From Prorocentrum cordatum (Eukaryota > Sar > Dinophyceae > Prorocentrales > Prorocentraceae): a stretch of 64,000 bases of DNA. Position 1 is the first letter of the stretch. Each line of letters starts with the position of its first letter. The notes beneath the pieces were generated by a model that ran no database searches, had not been told where the DNA came from, and worked only from the letters and a program-made list of their open reading frames with translations. Both the position numbers and the translations under genes were made by a program. The stretch is from the NCBI GenBank assembly GCA_963575745.1, contig CAUYUJ010020615.1, forward strand, positions 1,157,736-1,221,735. The letters run 5' to 3'. Of the stretch, positions 9,741 to 19,529 are shown one piece after another.

Positions 9741-11702
9741 TCTTGGGTGCCTCAGATCGCAACATGTGGAGGACACACATGATGAACGGTCTACAAGCTC
9801 AACAGGGGTAGCGTCGAACTCGGGCTCAAAACTCACTAGTTGTTGATCATGATGCACGGCACAGGGGCATTCACGTTGCCGACGATGTCTTCCCAGGTCG
9901 GCGGAGTCAATGTCATAGGCGAGGCACCACGCGTCGAGGGCGGGGTCGAGCGCAACGTCGCTGTGCGTGGACTGCAAAGGGCAAGTGTCGAGAGCGAGCT
10001 GGAGTAAGGAAGGCCAGACGTCTGGATGTTGCTTAGCCCACTGCACGACGGCGGAGAGGCGGAGAGGTTGTTCCCAAATTGGGATGCGCAGCAGCAGGTG
10101 AACCTGATGAACGATCTTCTCGATGTACTCCTGTACGTGAGCGGCACAGAGTTGCTTGTCGAAGGGTAGGGCGAGCGCTATGCACCAGGCTGTGATAGTG
10201 ACAGGGGCGTCAGCGCGGGAGGTGTGGAGTTTCCACGTGGGCAGCCAGGCGCACAAGTGTCGTTCCCAATCTTCCGGATGCTGGCGAGCCCATTGCTTGA
10301 TGAAAGCCGCGTCGAGGTGGTGGGGCCACTGAGGCTCCGCTCGCAGTATGGCAGTTGCGTCGACGATTTGGTGGATGTACTGGGGCCTCAGATCGTTTCG
10401 GAAGCCTTTGAACGGAATGAGGAGGGCTGCGCACCAGTCCTCGATCGTAACCTCGTCGGGGCCTCTCTGCTTTCTCGCGGGTTTCCAGACGGACAGTCCG
10501 CGTCGTAACTGTGTCTCCCAAGTGGGGGGTGCATTGTGGGCCCAGTCTTGGATGAATGCGCGGGTGAGGAGAGGTGGCCACTGAGGCCAAGGCGGGTCGG
10601 GAGGGCCTGGAGGCTCGGCGTGTGTGGCAGGGGCACTGTATATCTTGGCGGCGGCTGCGACGATGCAGTCCGTCAGGCGTTGTCGGTGAGTCTCGTCGTA
10701 GCTGTGAAGAGGAATGTTCAGAGCGACGCACCAGTCTTCGACGGAGGTGTCCTTGGGTCCTCGCCGGTGGGATGCCATGGGGCACGTGGAGAGGGTGTGT
10801 CGCAATTTGAGTTCCCAATCAGACGTGTGCCGTCGCGCCCATGCGCGTATGAAACTGGTGGTGATGTCGGACGGCCATGCTTGCACGAGCGACCGAGCTG
10901 CCGTGAGAATGCGTTGCACGCACTCGGAGCGCAAGTCGTTGCGGAATCCTTTGAATGTGACGCCGAGGGCGATGCACCAATCTTCGAGTGTGATGTCCCT
11001 GCTGCCGTGCCGCTGTCTCTTTAAAGGGCTCCATGCCTGTAGGCCCGACTCCAGGGTCGCTTCCCAGGCGTTCCCTTCAGACGCGATCCATGTGGTGATG
11101 AAGTCGGTGGTGAGGTGGCGAGGCCATCTTGTTTGGGGCGTGCGTTCCGAAGGCGAGCTTGGTGGAAGTAGGCGCGCTGCTGTGAGGATCCGTTGCACGT
11201 ACTCGGAGCGCAGGTCGTCGTTGTACCCCTTGAAGGGCACGCCCAAAGCGATGCACCAATCTTCGAGTGTGATGTCAGTGCTGCCGTTTCGCTGCCTCTT
11301 TCGAGGGCTCCATGCTTGTAAGCCCGACTCCAGGGTCGCTTCCCAGGCGTCTCCTTGAGACGCAATCCATGTGGTGATGCAGTCGGTAGTGAGGTGTCGA
11401 GGCCATTTGGTTGGAGTCGTGCGTTCCGATGGCGAGCTTCGTGGAAGCAGGCGCGCTGCTGTGAGGAGCCGTTGCACGTACTCGGAGCGCAAGTCATTGC
11501 GATACCCTCTGAAGGGCACTTCGAGGGCGATGCACCAGTCTTCCACGGTAATGGTGGTGAGGCCCTGACGCTGGGCTTTACGGGGCTTCCATGTTTGCAG
11601 ACCCGTTGTCAGAGACGATTCCCAATTGTCGCCATGAGTCGCAATCCAATCCGAAATGAAGGCCTTGGTGAGTGTGCGCGGCCAACGCGTCGACGAAGGC
11701 AT
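9711..11702 (-). CDS. unrecognised protein with seven ~90-residue EDWCIAL repeats
   Basis: The product is 663 aa from the ATG at 11702. The frame is open up to 11942, but that extension runs into repeat DNA. Seven tandem units begin at Trp residues 7, 100, 193, 276, 375, 459 and 543. The consensus is WP--LT--FI--WA, then W(E), a GL--W-PRK-QR segment, then (I/V)T(L/V)EDWC(I/V)AL, PFKG(Y/F)RNDLRSEYVQ and an Ala/Leu-rich end. Units 1-3 are spaced exactly 93 residues; units 2 and 3 are nearly identical, so recently duplicated. Unit 7 is most eroded. Invariant Trp, Cys and Arg positions and the amphipathic pattern suggest an alpha-helical solenoid; that is inference. No signal peptide or catalytic motif is seen. 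There is no intron and no stop within the repeats. The last ~60 codons run into repeat DNA, so the true end may be modified. Family and function are unknown. Confidence 0.7.
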   Translation of the reverse strand: MPSSTRWPRTLTKAFISDWIATHGDNWESSLTTGLQTWKPRKAQRQGLTTITVEDWCIALEVPFRGYRNDLRSEYVQRLLTAARLLPRSSPSERTTPTKWPRHLTTDCITTWIASQGDAWEATLESGLQAWSPRKRQRNGSTDITLEDWCIALGVPFKGYNDDLRSEYVQRILTAARLLPPSSPSERTPQTRWPRHLTTDFITTWIASEGNAWEATLESGLQAWSPLKRQRHGSRDITLEDWCIALGVTFKGFRNDLRSECVQRILTAARSLVQAWPSDITTSFIRAWARRHTSDWELKLRHTLSTCPMASHRRGPKDTSVEDWCVALNIPLHSYDETHRQRLTDCIVAAAAKIYSAPATHAEPPGPPDPPWPQWPPLLTRAFIQDWAHNAPPTWETQLRRGLSVWKPARKQRGPDEVTIEDWCAALLIPFKGFRNDLRPQYIHQIVDATAILRAEPQWPHHLDAAFIKQWARQHPEDWERHLCAWLPTWKLHTSRADAPVTITAWCIALALPFDKQLCAAHVQEYIEKIVHQVHLLLRIPIWEQPLRLSAVVQWAKQHPDVWPSLLQLALDTCPLQSTHSDVALDPALDAWCLAYDIDSADLGRHRRQRECPCAVHHDQQLVSFEPEFDATPVELVDRSSCVSSTCCDLRHPRTRAEAPRGR

Positions 11703-11879
11703 GTGTGCTCGGGGTATGGCGATGCAGGAATGTCGCCAGACGTGAAACACATTGCAGCAGGCCTTGGGTGCGCGCGCCCGGTCGGATCCAAGTGGCGACG
11801 GATCCTGGGGGCTCCAGGGGAGGCCATGGGGCCATGGGGCAACGTGAAAGTCATGTTGGGGGCATGTTGCACCGCAGTC

Positions 11880-12740
11880 CGGAGAGAAAGGTAGCGGGAG
11901 GAAAGATGGTGCGTCTTGGAGGTGAGCTGAGCACGCGACCATGCGAGGGACGAGGTGAGCTCAGCACGTTCCCATGCGAGCCACCACCGGCAGGCCGGAG
12001 AGAAAGGCAGCGGAGAAAAAGATAGTGCGTCTTGGAGGGGAGCTCAGCACGCGACCGTACGAGTGACGAGGTGAGCGCAGCACGGTCCCATGCGAGCCAC
12101 CGGCGGGGGGAGGGTGTCGCGGGTGCACATGGCGGGCGAGGCAAGGGAGTCGGAGGGCCCTGGGAGGCCCCTGGCGGCCTCGGGTATGGTGAGGGGGTGT
12201 GTAGGGAACGTTTATAAGGAAAAGGGTACCAAAAAAACGACGGTACGTGTTGGAGGTGGGGAGCGCACGCGACCAAGCGAGGCAGGACGTGAGCTCAGCA
12301 CGTGTCCATGCGAGCCACATGGAAGGGAGGGGGGGAGCTCAGCACGCGACCATGTGAGTCACGAGGTAGGCTCAGCACGTTTCCATGCGGGCCACAGGAA
12401 GGGAGGGGACGCGATGTCGCAGGACGGGCGAGAGGATGGAGTTTGGGGGATGTGGAGGTCCTGGGGGCTCTCGTGTTGTGCTGGAGGTTTTGTCGGGCAC
12501 GTGTCTGACTGTATGAGGACTGAATTGGACGACCTGCGGCGTGAGTCTCCTGGGGTCCTCGGGTTTCGTGGGAGGTTGTGCCGGGCACGTTTCTGAGGAG
12601 AAGGTGGCACCAAAAAACGGCGGTACGTGTTGGAGGCGGGGTCTCTTCGGGCGGGGAGCCCGAACTGTCGGTCCCTGCCCCCCCTCTGGGGGCTCTCTTG
12701 AGGCGTTCCTGGGTCCTTCTGAAGCCGTCTTGGAAGGCTG
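11880..12740. repeat. tandem GGTGAGCTCAGCACG ... CATGCGAGCCAC repeat
   Basis: At least six imperfect copies of a unit of 60-120 bp contain G(T)GAGCTCAGCACG followed by CGACCATGCGAG or TTCCATGCGAGCC. The block ends in the opposite-strand-coding-like CCTCTTGGG minisatellite. No gene is seen. Confidence 0.8.
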
Positions 12741-14570
12741 CGAGACCCAGGGAAGGAAAGCAGAGGATGCCTACATGGTGCACTATGTTGGTTCCCTGGT
12801 TGTCCGTTTGGGCAGTTGGGTTCCGGCGGAAGGGTTCGTGAGGCTTGCTGGGGCCTTCTTCAGACTGTCGTGAGGGGCCTTCGGGGTGAGATTAGCGAGT
12901 TGCCATGCGTGAGGCGAAGTGGGCGCAGGACGGGGCCATGCGAGGCCTTAGAAGAACTCGGGTTTGGTCAGGTAGCGCGCTGGAAAGGGCGAAAAGAACG
13001 ATTTGTGGGAGTTGGCCGAGAGGTGATTGGAACGAGATGCGAGACCCATGGAAATAAAGAAGAGGATGCCTTGATGGTGTACTATGTTGGTTCCGTGGTT
13101 GTCCGTTGGGGCAGTTGGGCTCCGAGACAGATTAGGTGAGCTCAGCACGCGACCATGCGAGCCACCGGGTTTGGAAAGGATGTGCGCAAGAAAAGATGAC
13201 AGAAGGAACACGAGCGTGAGTGGAGCACGTTGCCACACAACGCAGTCTGGGGGACTGGTGGGAACTTGACTGGGGGACTTGTGGGAACTTGACATTTCGA
13301 CTGGGGCTTTTCTGGCCAAGCTTCCTGAATGAAAAGGTATCCAAAAAAGGACGGTGCATCTCGGAGCGGATCTCAGGACGCCATCCTGGGGCCCGCTTGA
13401 GGCAGTGTCGGGGTCCGAGGCGAAGTGTGCAGAGGACGGGGCCATGCGAGGCCTTAGGAAAACTTTGGTTTGGTGAGGTAGCGCGCTGGAAAGGGGAAAA
13501 AGAACGCTTCGTGGGAGTTGGCCGAGAGGTAATTGGAAAGAGATGCGAGACCCACGGAACTAAAGAAGAGGATGCCTTGATGGTGCACTATGTTGGTGCC
13601 CTGGTTGTCCGTTTGGGCAGTTGGGCTCGGAGACATAGTAGGTGAGCTCAGCACGCGACCATGCGAGCCACCGGCTTTGGAAAGGATGTGCGCAAGAAAA
13701 GATGACAGAAGGCACACGAGCGTGAGTTGAGCACGTTGCCCGTCAACGCTTTCTGGGGGACTTGTGGGAACTTGAAATTTCGACTGGGGCTTTTGTGGCG
13801 AAGCTTCCTGGATGAGAAGGTATCCAAAAAAGGACGGTGCATCTCGGAGCGGAGGTCAGGTCCTGGGGCCCTCTTGAGGCAGTGTCGGGGCCCTCTTGGG
13901 CGCTTCTAGGGGCTTCCTGGAGGCTTTTGGGGGCTTCCTGGAGGCGTCTTGCGGCCTCTTGGAGGCTCTTCGGGGCCTCTTGGGGGCCTCTTGGTGTCTC
14001 CTGGGGGTCTCTTCGGGAGGGGAGCCCGAAATGTCGGAACTAAAGAAGAGGATGCCTTGATGGTGCACTATGTTGGTTCCCTGGTTGTCCGTTTGGGCAG
14101 GTGGGCTCGGAGACATATTTGGTGAGCTCAGCACGCGACCATGCGAGCCACCAGGTTTGGAAAGGATGTGCGCAAGAAAAGATGACAGAAGGCACTTGGA
14201 GTCTCTTCGGGGCCTCCTGGGGGCCTCTTGGTGACTTCTGGGGGGAGCCCGAAATGTCGGAACTAAAGAAGAAGATGCCTTGATGGTGCACTATATTGGT
14301 TCCGTGGTTGTCCGTTTGGGCAGTTGGGCTCGGAGACATATTAGGTGAGCTCAGCACGCGACCATGCGAGCCACCAGCTTTGGAAAGGATGTGCGCAAGA
14401 AAAGATGACAGAAGGCACACGAGCGTGAGTTGAGCACGTTGCCCGTCAACGCTTTCTGGGGGACTTGTGGGAACTTGAAATTTCGACTGGGGCTTTTCTG
14501 GCCAAGCTTCTTGGATGAAAAGGTATCCAAAAAAGGACGGTACATCTCGGAGCGGAGGTCAGGTCCTGGG
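12741..14570. repeat. tandem repeat, ~0.2-0.5 kb units, four to five copies
   Basis: The anchor AAAGAAGAGGATGCCTTGAT (or close variants) occurs at about 13056, 13562, 14042 and 14265, with a weaker copy near 12753. Spacings are 506, 480 and 223 bp. Each unit carries TGGTGCACTATGTTGGT, GTTGTCCGTTTGGGCAGT, GGTGAGCTCAGCACGCGACC, GGAAAGGATGTGCGCAAG and, in the long units, GGGGACTTGTGGGAACTTGA. The short unit lacks the second half. No coding function is apparent. Confidence 0.85.
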
Positions 14571-15090
14571 GCCCTCTTGAGGCAGTGTCGGGGCCCTCTT
14601 GGGCGCTTCTGGGGGCTTCCTGGAGGCTTCTGGGGGCTTCCTGGAGGCGTCTTGAAGCCTCTTGGAGGCCTCTTCGGGGCCTCCTGGGGGTCTCTTCGGG
14701 CGGGGAGCCCGAAATGTCGGCGCCTGCCTCCCCCCTGGGGACTCTCTTGGGGCGGTCCTGGCACCTTCTGAGGCCGTCTTGGAGGCGACTTGGGCCGTCT
14801 TGGGGGCTTTTTGGGCCGTCTGGGCGCTCTCTTGGGGGCCGCTTACGCCGTCTTGGAGCGATCTTTGGGGCCTCTTGGGCCGTCTTGGAGTGCGGGAAGC
14901 CGAACAGGCGAGAACACGAAAAACGTCGAAAAACCTATGGAAAAGTAATGAATTTTGACTCTTGGGGCTCTCCTGGGGAGCCTCTTGGAGGCCTCCTGGA
15001 CCGTTTTGGGGGCTCCTTGGGTGTCTTGGGCCGATCTTTCGGCGACTCGAGGCCCTCTTGGACCGTCTTGTGGATCATCTTGGGGCCGTA
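14571..15090. repeat. CCTCTTGGG/GCTTCCTGGAGG degenerate minisatellite
   Basis: Continuous 9-12 bp words (GGGGGCTTCCTGGAGG, GGCCTCTTGGG, GCCGTCTTGG). Near 14890-14960 it contains the reverse complement of the ~75-bp spacer that punctuates the higher-order repeat at 30-37 kb (GGGAAGCCGAA ... CCTATGGAAAA), linking the two regions. Confidence 0.8.
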
Positions 15091-15560
15091 CGTGCCTCCC
15101 GGAAGCGCGTCTACAAAAATGGTGCAGCATGGTGCCGTGTTCGGCCGTCTTCCGCCGGCGTTCCGCCCGTGGCCAGGGCCCTGTCCGGGGGGGTCCCCCC
15201 CCAGACCCCCCCCAGGGGGACACACAACGGGGACCCCTCCGCCAGGTCGGGGAAAAAAGCAAACCCCAGACGTGTAAAGTGGTGCGTTCGGCGCCCGCAG
15301 CAACCCGAAGATCGCCCGAAGCTTTGTCCGTTCGTCCTAATGCCCCTCGGCGACGGCCTCCCCTACCTCGTGCAAGCTTTTTCGACCGAAGTACGAGCCT
15401 CCCTGTCCATTGGCGGACGAGAGCAAAGAAAACGAACATCGCATCAGAAAGGGGCGGCGCATACGCACGTGGGCCACAGCAGCAGAAGAGGAACGAGGCA
15501 ACCAGAAGGAAGACGCGGAGCGCAAACATGATAAGGAGGGCGGCTGGTCAGTGCTCTATG
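15091..15560. other. no supportable gene
   Basis: A minus-strand frame opens with a hydrophobic, signal-peptide-like start near 15529 but continues into minisatellite DNA without a break, so I do not accept it as a gene. The C-rich/G-rich tract at 15184-15240 resembles 29940-30050 loosely. Confidence 0.4.
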
Positions 15561-15751
15561 TCCATGTGTGAGTTGAGGCTCAAGAAGCCACCGTTGTGGT
15601 CGATGTGAGGTCGTAGGCTAGCCCCAGCATGGCCCAATCTTTACGGTGCGTCAGACGCAGGGGCTTCGGCGTCGGTGGCGCCTTGTACTCAGGCGTTGAA
15701 AATGTCGGTTCAGGTGTAGGTGGACCTGCGAGCGCTGCAGTACTATCGTTA

Positions 15752-16195
15752 CGCGGTTGGGTATAGTGGGGTCGGGAGTTGCGTCCGTCGACCACTTCTA
15801 AATGCCTGGCATTGCCGCAGGTGGTCGTGAAGTGTACCCAAGTAGTGCGAATGGCTGCTGGTAAATGGCGTCGTCCACGCGTCGCGTATCAATCCACCCA
15901 TTGCATGCTGGCGCTGGCGAAGTGCCAGTTGTCTATCTAGCATGGCAGGTGGAGCCTTGGGGTAAAAGCAGGCTTGGATACTTGCCCGCGTCTGTGGCGC
16001 ACGTAGCTCTGGTGGAATGTCCACGGGCCAACTTTGCAAAATTACTGCTTGATGTGGTGGGCATATCACTGGGATCCGGAGGTGCGGTGGTGGTTGGTGC
16101 ATTGGGCAGCGGGTGGCCCTGTTGCTTGTAAAGGCCTGCGGTGTTTGAGTAAACGTGCTGGCGTGTTGCTGGCTGGTCGTCGGTGGGTCCACCAA
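15752..16195 (-). CDS. hypothetical reading-frame block, downstream part of an unrecognised gene
   Basis: A 148-codon minus-strand frame of ordinary composition (for example LDRQLALRQRQHAMGGLIRD) ends at 15752 (the stop codon lies just below). It lies downstream of the hypothetical gene at 16416-17663, in another frame, and could be a further exon of it or a separate small gene. A second frame at 16066-16332, His/Pro/Arg-rich, overlaps it and looks less gene-like. No family is recognised. Confidence 0.3.
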
Positions 16196-16415
16196 TTTGG
16201 TCGCCCGTGTGTCTCAGGGTGGAGGTGGTGGCGCGGCGTCGGAGCGGCTGCTGCTGACGTAGGACGTTGTTGCCGATGGCGCGTCGGTTTAGCGGAAGGC
16301 GCGTCGCGTTCGCCGCAGATATCTGGTTGCAAATGTGCAGTCTCTGCCCAGTCGCCTGCCTGACAAGAATGGAGCCATTGCGGGACCGTCGCGATAGCTT
16401 TGGTAGTACGGGCGT

Positions 16416-17663
16416 CTAATGCTGCCGTAGGCCTGCTGGTCTTATTTTGGACGTACTGGCTGAAAAAATGGTTGCTAATTTGAAACCCTCACCTTTTGCG
16501 CCCGAACGACTCACACCACGAGGAGCCCGAACGACTCACACCACGACGAAGAGCCCGAACGACTCACACCACGAGGAGCCCGAACGAGTCACACCAGGAA
16601 GAAGGGCCCGAACGACTCACACCAGGACGAGAATCCCCAAACGACTCAAACCACGAGGAACGCTTTCTCTCCCTCCTCCTCCGCCTCGTCCTTCTCCCGC
16701 TCCCCCCACAAGGAGGATGTACAAGGAGGCGGGGGGAAGGAGGAACAGGGGAGATATGCGGGGCCAAGCGGACACACGCCTGAAAAACACGACTGTCGGC
16801 ATGCTTCGCGAGAGTTGCTGCTGTGAGATGGGCTGGTGGGGGCACGCGAAGCGTAAAGAATTTGAAACCCTCACCTTTTTTGTAAAACAGCGCCATATCG
16901 TTGAACGATGTCCCCAACTGTAGCCTTGGCACTTCTGACAGCCTGGGAAATGGCGGCCGTACGTGCGTGACAGCGCGGAGAGCGCCCACGAGTGCAGAAT
17001 ACGTGGGTGGCTCGGTAGGTGGGTAAATAATCGCAATGGCGTCGTACTCACGTCTGGCGTGCGTGGTCGGTGTGGCAGTGCGCACGGGTAGGAGTTGCGG
17101 ATGAGGAACGCGCGATTGTATTTGTCGAGGTGCCTTTGCCACGTATATATTAACAGGTGGTCGTTTGGAACTCTGTCAATATAGACACTGCCCTTTTCCT
17201 TGTAATAGACTGCGTAGAACCAACTGCCCGCATCCACGTGCTCGTCCGTGGATCCGTATGGCTTCCAGCCCGTAGGACAGTGCATGTCGTGTCCTGGGTT
17301 GGGAGGTAGTGACTCCAACGTGAAGGGCGTGGGAACGTATTTGTAGTCGTCGCTGTCGCTCTCGTGGCCACTATCGTAGTCGCCATCGTGTGGCGTAGCA
17401 GCTTGATGTGTAGTGTTTGTCGACGCTGGCGGAGCATTGGCCTCGCGTTCCCTCGAAGGGTTGGTTGGTCCTGGTGGTGATGTCACTGTTGCTGGGACAT
17501 ATGGTGCAGCTGTGGATGCAGGAGGCATTGGCATCCTGGGCTTGGGGGAGGGGAGTCGGTTGGAGTGGTGCAAATGGATCGTGTGATCGGTAAATATGGC
17601 CATGTGGTGGTCTTGGCACGCGATCTTCACAATGGTACAACCTGGCAAAATGGCGTTGGCCAT
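16416..17663 (-). CDS. hypothetical gene with a repeat-bounded intron at 16493-16874
   Basis: The minus-strand frame opens with MANAILPGCTIVKIACQDHH and has a Pro/Thr/Asp-rich middle. It then gives a well-mixed segment including GSWFYAVYYKEKGSVYIDR. Near 17060 the best frame shifts, probably at an unresolved intron: GTGAGT is present, but the acceptor is uncertain. It continues as LGTSFNDMALFYKKGEGFK. Removing 382 bases (16874-16493) joins AAAAG to GTGAGGG and yields KKGEGFKLATIFSAS, with a stop at 16418-16416. Both splice borders lie in the two copies of a 21-bp direct repeat. No domain is recognised. Blocks at 17711-18392 may be upstream exons. Confidence 0.45.
16477..16879 (-). other. introner-like intron bounded by 21-bp direct repeats
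   Basis: AATTTGAAACCCTCACCTTTT occurs exactly at 16477-16497 and 16859-16879 (plus-strand reading), 382 bp apart. On the coding minus strand both copies contain AAAAG|GTGAGG. The upstream copy supplies the GT donor and the downstream copy the AG acceptor, so splicing restores one repeat copy and the reading frame. The interior holds about six imperfect 24-27 bp units (CGAACGACTCACACCACGAG) at 16500-16660. This arrangement is the expected product of an introner insertion with target-site duplication. Confidence 0.6.
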
Positions 17664-17710
17664 TTTTCAGTACGTCGCTTCTGTTACATGTCCTGGTGCT
17701 CGCATTGTGT

Positions 17711-18392
17711 TTACACTGTTTGTCGACGCCCACCAAATTTGTTTTGCGTCCCGTTGTAGTTCGTGTGGTTCATGTCGATGTCCGTGGGGATACCACAGAT
17801 GTTAGCAGGATTCTTGTAATTGAAGGTTGCTCCCATTGGGTGTGGTAGGAATATTGTTGGTTTGGGCTGTAACGCGTGGCCAAATGGACTCACTGGTACC
17901 ATGTGGCGTCGTAGGTAAGGTTCTTGACCGCTGTCGGTAAAACTTCCGATTGTGGGAGCCACTTCGGGTTAGGTTAGCATGTAGAAGTGCTAGTAGCTCG
18001 TACTGAGTCGGCGGCATCGTAGGTTGGCGTGGTGATGGTGGTACCCGCACTGTACCCTTCCACTGGTTGAGCATCTCGTAGATGTAGTAGAATACTGCCA
18101 TGAGTTCTGCGCAACGTGCTTGGACGTATGAGGATGGTGGTGTAATGTGTCTGTTCGTCCTGTCTATGACCAAGTGGCCCATGGTGGGTGTTGAGTTGTG
18201 GCGCCTGAAGTGTGTAGCACGCCTGCGAGTAGTTTGGTGAGTGATAGCAGCTCGGAGCCTGTCAATATATTGCAAGTCGCCATTGGCCATGGAGCAATGG
18301 AACGTGTTGTTCTCGGTGCTCTGGTAGATGGTGTGAACGCTGGTCTTCTCGTTGACGGCAAACTTTATCGTTTGATATGCTGCTGGTGGCAA
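17711..18392 (-). CDS. hypothetical reading-frame blocks, probable upstream part of the same gene
   Basis: One minus-strand frame (18392-17802) contains segments such as YVQARCAELMAVFYYIYEML and MPPTQYELLALLHANLTRSG. Near 17950 the more protein-like reading switches to another frame (17962-17711) with FLPHPMGATFNYKNPANICG and ends at 17711 just upstream of the next block. The switch suggests an intron or a frameshift. Low GC and Thr/His/Asn/Gln-rich composition distinguish this gene from the GC-rich retroelements around it. The family is not recognised. Confidence 0.35.
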
Positions 18393-18479
18393 ATCTTGTA
18401 GAAGGTCTCTTTGAGGTCTTTTTCAGTGCCGTCGGTGTAGTCGTGCGGCTGCCGTAGCCTTGCCGAACCGTTGTCAACT

Positions 18480-19440
18480 CCTCCTCCTCCTCCCAAATTC
18501 CTTCTCCTTATGGATAACTCCTCCCTGTCGCACCCCGAGGCTGGTCGAAGGAGCGGGCCGGGCGTTTCGCCGGAGACTTCCTCACCATTTATGATATTGA
18601 AGCTTGGAAGCTGGCAGCAGCTTCGCAGATGGAGAGCGGGTCGTTTCCAAATTGTGGCTCTCGCAGTACCGCCGCCCACATGCGTTTGAAAAATGCAAAA
18701 ATGTGTCACGGGCTGAAGGCAGTTCGTTTTCAACCGAGCACATTCGTTTCAAACACGCACATAAGAGTTGCACGAAGTCTCATGGTCAACGTGCCAGACG
18801 CTCCAGAAGTTGTGTTTTGGAAGTATTCAGGATTGTGAAGGCGCAACAGTGAAGTTGATTCGCGGTGTTGACGTCCCAGGAATGGCGTTCTGGCACGACT
18901 CCGGATCGCCAACACGCAACAATCGTGTCGATTCGTGGCGTTGGAGTCCCAAGAATTGTGTTTTGGCACGCGTCAGGGTCTTCAAACGGTCATCTCCCAA
19001 CGAGGCAGTTCCCCCAGTGAAAAAGATGAGGGGGCCCAGGGACACACACACACACACAAATATACACACACATCCTAGGATTTTCAACATTTTCTGGAGT
19101 TTCGTGCTCCCCCCCACTACACATATTTTCTCATATTTTCCGGAGAATCGACGATTATTTGTGTCTGTGTTGTCCCTCCTGACATGAACTCGTGAAGGGG
19201 CCTGTGAAGAGGGAGCTTGGAGGGAGAGTCTATTCCAACATCGTTGAGGAGTCTTGGGTTTCCACTGGTCCTCCTCCTCCTCCTCTTTCTCCCTCCTCCT
19301 CCTCCTCCTCCGCCTCCTCCTCTCCCATGTCCTCGGAAGAATGTCTTGCATGTTTCCATATACCCACTCGGGGTAGTGCTCTTCTGCAGTGCGTGCGGGG
19401 TCGATATGAAATAGGAAACCTCCGGGGCCTCAAGCGAGAT
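18480..19440. repeat. composite repeat, uninterrupted copy
   Basis: In order it holds a CCT tract; ATAACTCCTCCCTGTCGCACC (also at 27417-27437); a CGGGTCGTTTCCAAA-type unit; two ~75-bp units with GTTGATTCGCGGTGTTGACG at 18780-18990; a CACACA-bearing segment at 19026-19196 shared with 46150-46320; GAGGGAGAGTCTATTCCAAC shared with 28290; a CCT tract; and the TCCTCGGAAG module shared with 295-425. The same order recurs at 27411-28560, interrupted there by element 1. Confidence 0.75.
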
Positions 19441-19443
19441 TAC

Positions 19444-19474
<31 letters not shown>

Positions 19475-19526
19475 AGTCGTCAGCGTCGTCAGCGTCGTCA
19501 GCGTCGTCGTCGTCGTCGTCGTCGAC
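19441..19526. repeat. (CGT)n microsatellite
   Basis: Interrupted CGT/CAG trinucleotides. Asp-rich frames across it are artefacts. Confidence 0.9.
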
Positions 19527-19529
19527 CGC

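Noticed and set aside
13800-15100. Plus-strand ORFs full of Gly-Ala-Ser-Trp/Leu-Leu words, and minus-strand equivalents at 29.9-30.5 and 35.2-36.9 kb
   Set aside because: These are translations of the CCTCTTGGG minisatellite; the same DNA words give the pattern wherever they occur on either strand.
14843-15529. 228-codon minus-strand ORF with a signal-peptide-like start
   Set aside because: More than half of it is minisatellite and dispersed repeat; no motif or border supports it.
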